NCBI GenBank assembly: GCA_049599735.1
Contig: JBMYOX010000049.1
Location: forward strand, 1-27,369
Direction of reading: 5' to 3'
Length of the DNA: 27,369 nt
DNA from: Pontibacterium sp049599735
Lineage (GTDB): Bacteria; Pseudomonadota; Gammaproteobacteria; Pseudomonadales; Balneatricaceae
In this document: positions 24,251 to 27,369 of the stretch, piece by piece
How positions within the stretch are numbered: the stretch's first letter is position 1
Layout: every line of letters begins with the position of its first letter
Notes under the pieces: generated by a model
Told to the model about the DNA's origin: nothing
What the model saw: the letters and a program-made list of their open reading frames with translations, nothing else
Databases searched by the model: none
Position numbers and translations under genes: made by a program

Positions 24251-25644
24251 TGATCCATATATAAAGCATTAGCACCATAAATGTCATCAAACACATCAGT
24301 CGGCGGTTTTTGGGGTGCGCCTGAGGTGGCGTTATCCACAGGTGCCGAATTTTGGAAGGGTTGGCCCGAAGACAGATATTCCCTGCTCAGGTTGTCCAGG
24401 GGTCTGGTTTGCGCCGGATTGACCAGAGTTAAATGTCGGTTCTCTTCATCGATAACGTGGGGGGTTATCAGCACGATTGTTTCAGTTTTGGTGAAACTGC
24501 TGGTGTTCTGGGTAAAGAGCGTCCCCAGTACCGGTATCCGGCTTAAACCAGGCACCCCTTTTTTATTATTTTCTTCGCTGTGTTTGATCAGCCCGCCGAT
24601 AAAGACGGTCTCGCCGCTGTGCACCAGCATCTTGGTGGTGACCTCGGTGGTAGTCTGGGAGGGAATGCCTTGCAGGCTGACGGTGCCGGAGCTGACTTCC
24701 GGGTGTATATCCATCATGATTCGCCCGCTTTCATCCACCGAAGGCGTGACTTTGAGTATGACACCGGATTTAAGAAATTCGATGCTTTCCGTGGTGATCT
24801 GATTGATAGTTGTTGTGACTTTAAAGCCCTGGCGGTCGCCGATAATAGTCCGGGCTTCCTGATCTTCCAGTGTCAGTATTTTGGGGGTGGATAATGTGTG
24901 TAACCGGCCGCTGGTTTGCAGTGCATTCAGAAAAATATCCAGATCGGCGTTTAAAAAGTCTGCGACAAAACCCTCACTGCCCGGCGCGAGCCCAACGGTG
25001 CCTATCGTGCCCCGGTTGCCACTGAGCAGTGTGCGCCAGTCTATGCCAAACGCCTCGCTGTCCCTTAGCGTGACCTCCAGTATGCGGGCTTCGATAAGAA
25101 TCTGGCGTGGCTCCCGGTCAAGCTCGTGCAACAGGGTTTCAATGCGGCCCAGAAATTCAGGCTGATCTTCAATGACCAGCAGTTTTCGCTGGGGCAGGGC
25201 AGTGATTTTGCCGTAATGGGATAAGTATTTTTCCAGAATTTTTTGTATCAGGGTTGGCTCACTGTATTGAATCCGGAAGGTTTTTAGCCGGGTCAGGCCA
25301 CTGGCATAGTATTTGCCGTTATCAGCCCGTGGCACAATATAAAAGCCCCCGGCCCGTTGTTCAACATTGTAGCCTGCGGCCCCGGCGATCATCTGAATGG
25401 CATCGGATACCTCCACATCGTACAGATTGGCGGAAACAGTACCGGTGACCTCACTGGCCAGCAGAATATTTACCCGATGACGCCGGGACAGCATATCCAT
25501 GACTTCAGCGATATCCGTTTTGTTGATATTTAAAGACACTTTGGCTGCAAAACTGACTGGGCTGAAGGTCAGAAGCACTGATAATAACAGGCTGATCACC
25601 GTTAACCGGCGTACGAAGGGGCTTACTGCTGGTACGGGCCTCAT
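24247..25644 (-). CDS. Pilus-type outer-membrane secretin (MshL/PilQ-like)
   Basis: 465 residues. A signal peptide (about 1-34, ending SFAA) is followed by an N-terminal STN/N0-like domain (LNINKTDIAEVMDMLSRRHRVNILL), an N-type domain (TRLKTFRIQYSEPTLIQKILEKYL) and the secretin channel domain, with STPKILTLEDQEA, SGETVFIGGLI, VPGLSRIPVLGTLF and TETIVLITPHVI. No AMIN domain is present, so it is closer to MSHA-type MshL than to PilQ, though at 465 residues it is shorter than typical MshL. It forms the outer-membrane pore through which the pilus passes. Its start overlaps the PilP-like gene by 4 bp. It is the last gene of its operon. Confidence 0.88.
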   Translation of the reverse strand: MRPVPAVSPFVRRLTVISLLLSVLLTFSPVSFAAKVSLNINKTDIAEVMDMLSRRHRVNILLASEVTGTVSANLYDVEVSDAIQMIAGAAGYNVEQRAGGFYIVPRADNGKYYASGLTRLKTFRIQYSEPTLIQKILEKYLSHYGKITALPQRKLLVIEDQPEFLGRIETLLHELDREPRQILIEARILEVTLRDSEAFGIDWRTLLSGNRGTIGTVGLAPGSEGFVADFLNADLDIFLNALQTSGRLHTLSTPKILTLEDQEARTIIGDRQGFKVTTTINQITTESIEFLKSGVILKVTPSVDESGRIMMDIHPEVSSGTVSLQGIPSQTTTEVTTKMLVHSGETVFIGGLIKHSEENNKKGVPGLSRIPVLGTLFTQNTSSFTKTETIVLITPHVIDEENRHLTLVNPAQTRPLDNLSREYLSSGQPFQNSAPVDNATSGAPQKPPTDVFDDIYGANALYMDH

Positions 25645-26021
25645 GGTGTGCTTCCTTTCTGGCCGTTAACGTAAATGCGGATCTGTTTTGCCCCTTGTGT
25701 GAACAATGCACTTTCCTCTGATACTGAGACCAGGCGGAGGCCGTTCACTTCATCACCGATTGAGAGCATAACACCGCCTAAGTTTATCACTGAGGCATCA
25801 CCGGCAACCATGATACCCCTCAGGTTTAAGTCGGCGGTTTGTTCGAATGCCTGTACCGGCAGGGGCGCAGTAGCTGGCTTTGGCTGATCCTGCTTCAGGG
25901 CGGGTACCGGGCTGATAGTGGCAGGTCTGGCAAAAGGGTTTCGCAACAGGGTTTCTGCAGCCAGATGCACACTGAACAGCACGAGCAGGACAGGCAGAAG
26001 CTGGCGTAAGGGCTGATTCAT
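25641..26021 (-). CDS. PilP/MshK-like pilus assembly protein
   Basis: 126 residues. A signal or anchor segment at the N-terminus, then LLRNPFARP, a proline-rich linker, and a small beta domain LRGIMVAGDASVINLGGVMLSIGDEV that resembles the HR domain of GspC/PilP and MshK. Such proteins link the inner-membrane platform to the secretin, which fits its position directly before the secretin gene. It overlaps both neighbours by 4 bp. PilP and MshK cannot be separated with confidence. Confidence 0.72.
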   Translation of the reverse strand: MNQPLRQLLPVLLVLFSVHLAAETLLRNPFARPATISPVPALKQDQPKPATAPLPVQAFEQTADLNLRGIMVAGDASVINLGGVMLSIGDEVNGLRLVSVSEESALFTQGAKQIRIYVNGQKGSTP

Positions 26022-26575
26022 TTGGTGGACCTGTAGGCAGTCATTGTTAGTGTAACGCTGAGATTGGATGGGTTATTGATATTAACCGGCCGGATACTGA
26101 AGTGGGTGATAACGACAAACCCCAGGGTTTCATTCAGGCTCTTCAGCCAGGCGGCGAAGTTGTTATAAGTACCTGTCAGGCTGAGTTCAAAAATCTGTTC
26201 TTTAAACTCATTGATGCTTTTTCCCTCTCCGGGTGTTATTTGGAGGAGTTGTACCTGATTTTGCCAGGAAATTTGTTGCAGTGATTCGATAATATACGCC
26301 TGTAACTGGTTGCCCGGCTGGCGGGCCATATCACCGTGAAGGCTCTTTTGTAACTGTTCGATCTGTTGCTGAAGCCTGGCATTTTGAGCTTTCAGTTGTC
26401 TGTCGCCGACAGGAGATGATTCAAGTAATATCCGTGTTTCCCGTGCTTCTGACAGGCGCTTTGCTTCGGGAATAAGCAGGAAGCTGATCAGGCAGGTTAT
26501 CAGCATCAGCGCACCGCCACCAATCAGCAATAGCTGGCTGCGCTGATTAAGTTGTGTAAGACCTGAAGCACTCAT
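26018..26575 (-). CDS. PilO/MshJ-like pilus assembly protein
   Basis: 185 residues: a short cytoplasmic N-terminus, one transmembrane helix (about 15-33, LLIGGGALMLITCLISFLL), a coiled-coil stretch (about 35-80, LKAQNARLQQQIEQLQ) and a ferredoxin-like domain ending VTLTMTAY. This is the layout of PilO/GspM-type proteins, which dimerise with PilN in the inner membrane. It overlaps the PilN-like gene by 4 bp (ATGA). Assignment rests on layout and position more than on motifs. Confidence 0.78.
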   Translation of the reverse strand: MSASGLTQLNQRSQLLLIGGGALMLITCLISFLLIPEAKRLSEARETRILLESSPVGDRQLKAQNARLQQQIEQLQKSLHGDMARQPGNQLQAYIIESLQQISWQNQVQLLQITPGEGKSINEFKEQIFELSLTGTYNNFAAWLKSLNETLGFVVITHFSIRPVNINNPSNLSVTLTMTAYRSTK

Positions 26576-27228
26576 TCTTTTTTCTCCGGACGGATGCTGA
26601 GGCCAAGGTCAAACTCTATGACCTTGTGATGAATATACTGACGGGTACCGGTGCTGTTCAGGTAGACATCGGCAACCTGAGGCTGCTCATAAAGCCGGCG
26701 CAAAAACCGGGACAGAACGGCGTGGTCAAGGGCCTGGCCGCGGATCGACATATAAGTCTCCTGCTTGATGGCCTGGGGACGTTGCCGGGGGTTATTTGAC
26801 CGGGGTAACAGGATAAAGTATCCCTGACGCTGTGCCTGAGGGGGAGCGGCTACCAGGGTATTGGCACGCTGAAACTGCCAGTCCTGAAACCACAGGGGAC
26901 TGTCCTGCAGAGCCTGGTCTATGGCCTGCAGTAACTGAGATACGGCAATGCCACTGCGCAGACCTTTTAAAAAAGTCAGCTCCCGCTCAAGCGACTGTTT
27001 AGTCGCTTTTAATTCTGTCAGGTATCGGCGTTGCCGGTGAAAGTCGTGCTGCTGATCCTGCATGGCGGCGATTTGTGATTCCTGTTGCTGTGCCAGGGTT
27101 GACATAATCGCAGTCGTTGCGATGATCAATAACACCAGTAACCCCAGGCCGAGCGCACTGCGAAACACTAAGCGCCTGAAATGCTGGCTGGCCCGGTAGT
27201 CATCGGGTATCAGGTCAAATTCATGCAT
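26572..27228 (-). CDS. PilN/MshI2-like pilus assembly protein
   Basis: 218 residues: a short N-terminus MHEFDLIPDDYRAS like the PilM-binding peptide of PilN (xNLLP), one transmembrane helix (about 22-45), a coiled coil (about 48-85) and a small alpha/beta domain. PilN anchors PilM to the membrane and pairs with PilO. Its ATG lies inside the end of the PilM-like gene (8-bp overlap), and its stop overlaps the PilO-like start. Confidence 0.78.
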   Translation of the reverse strand: MHEFDLIPDDYRASQHFRRLVFRSALGLGLLVLLIIATTAIMSTLAQQQESQIAAMQDQQHDFHRQRRYLTELKATKQSLERELTFLKGLRSGIAVSQLLQAIDQALQDSPLWFQDWQFQRANTLVAAPPQAQRQGYFILLPRSNNPRQRPQAIKQETYMSIRGQALDHAVLSRFLRRLYEQPQVADVYLNSTGTRQYIHHKVIEFDLGLSIRPEKKE

Positions 27229-27369
27229 CGGACATTAACCCTTTTAATGCCAGGCCACCGGCGATACAGAGATCCTGTTTTTGGCCAAAGTTTTTAAAAT
27301 TTTCGCCCTGAAACACACCAAAAGGGTTGGGTAGTAACAAGGGTTGTTTAACCAGCAGGCCCAGTTGTT
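27221..27369 (-). CDS. PilM/MshI-like actin-fold pilus protein (3' end only)
   Basis: Only the last 48 codons are in the window; the frame runs off the right edge. The visible end reads LGLLVKQPLLLPNPFGVFQ, then CIAGGLALKGLMSDA and a stop. The C-terminal A-G-G-L-A-L-x-G-L-M signature is that of PilM/MshI-type actin-like proteins, which fits the PilN-like gene that follows. The last eight bases overlap the PilN-like start. Length and start unknown. Confidence 0.72.
   Translation of the reverse strand, partial: QLGLLVKQPLLLPNPFGVFQGENFKNFGQKQDLCIAGGLALKGLMSDA

Overview
The window looks like a chromosomal segment of a marine-type gammaproteobacterium, inferred from a mixed RTX/VCBS/dockerin secreted protein, MSHA/type IV pilus genes, a large autotransporter and a full chemosensory operon. 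There are no tRNAs, rRNAs, insertion sequences, phage genes or CRISPR arrays. The taxon below class level cannot be fixed from the sequence.

Left part (1-8529). The 3' end of a large calcium-dependent secreted protein (RTX repeats, Calx-beta-like and VCBS/cadherin-like modules, a carboxypeptidase-regulatory-like module, dockerin-type calcium loops) runs into the window from the left. Facing it is a coupled pair on the minus strand: a periplasmic solute-binding protein and a membrane GGDEF-EAL protein. A polytopic histidine-bearing membrane protein (plus strand) then converges on a two-gene minus-strand operon: a FixH/YtkA-like periplasmic protein followed by a MauG/di-heme peroxidase.

Middle part (8536-14507). 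A 1254-residue autotransporter with a passenger made of autotransporter-associated repeats, including a recent 264-bp duplication, is transcribed divergently from an exported Sel1-repeat protein across an AT-rich 304-bp gap. A response regulator with a REC and an ANTAR RNA-binding domain follows.

Chemosensory operon (14989-24244, plus strand). The order is a short membrane-anchored MCP without a periplasmic sensor, CheY, a STAS-domain protein, CheA, a 4-helix-bundle MCP, CheW, CheR, CheB and CheD. Several genes overlap or start on strong Shine-Dalgarno sequences. The order broadly recalls the non-flagellar-type che clusters of Pseudomonas and Vibrio. No CheZ, CheV or flagellar gene is visible. 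CheA carries two tandem motifs resembling the c-di-GMP-binding MshEN half-sites between its P2 and P3 regions, which is the most intriguing observation here.

Right end (24247-27369, minus strand). A tightly overlapped pilus-assembly operon (PilM/MshI, PilN, PilO, PilP/MshK-like, secretin MshL/PilQ-like) enters from the right and ends at the secretin, two bases from the end of cheD. Together with the GGDEF-EAL protein and the adhesins, the window is rich in surface-attachment and c-di-GMP-related functions.
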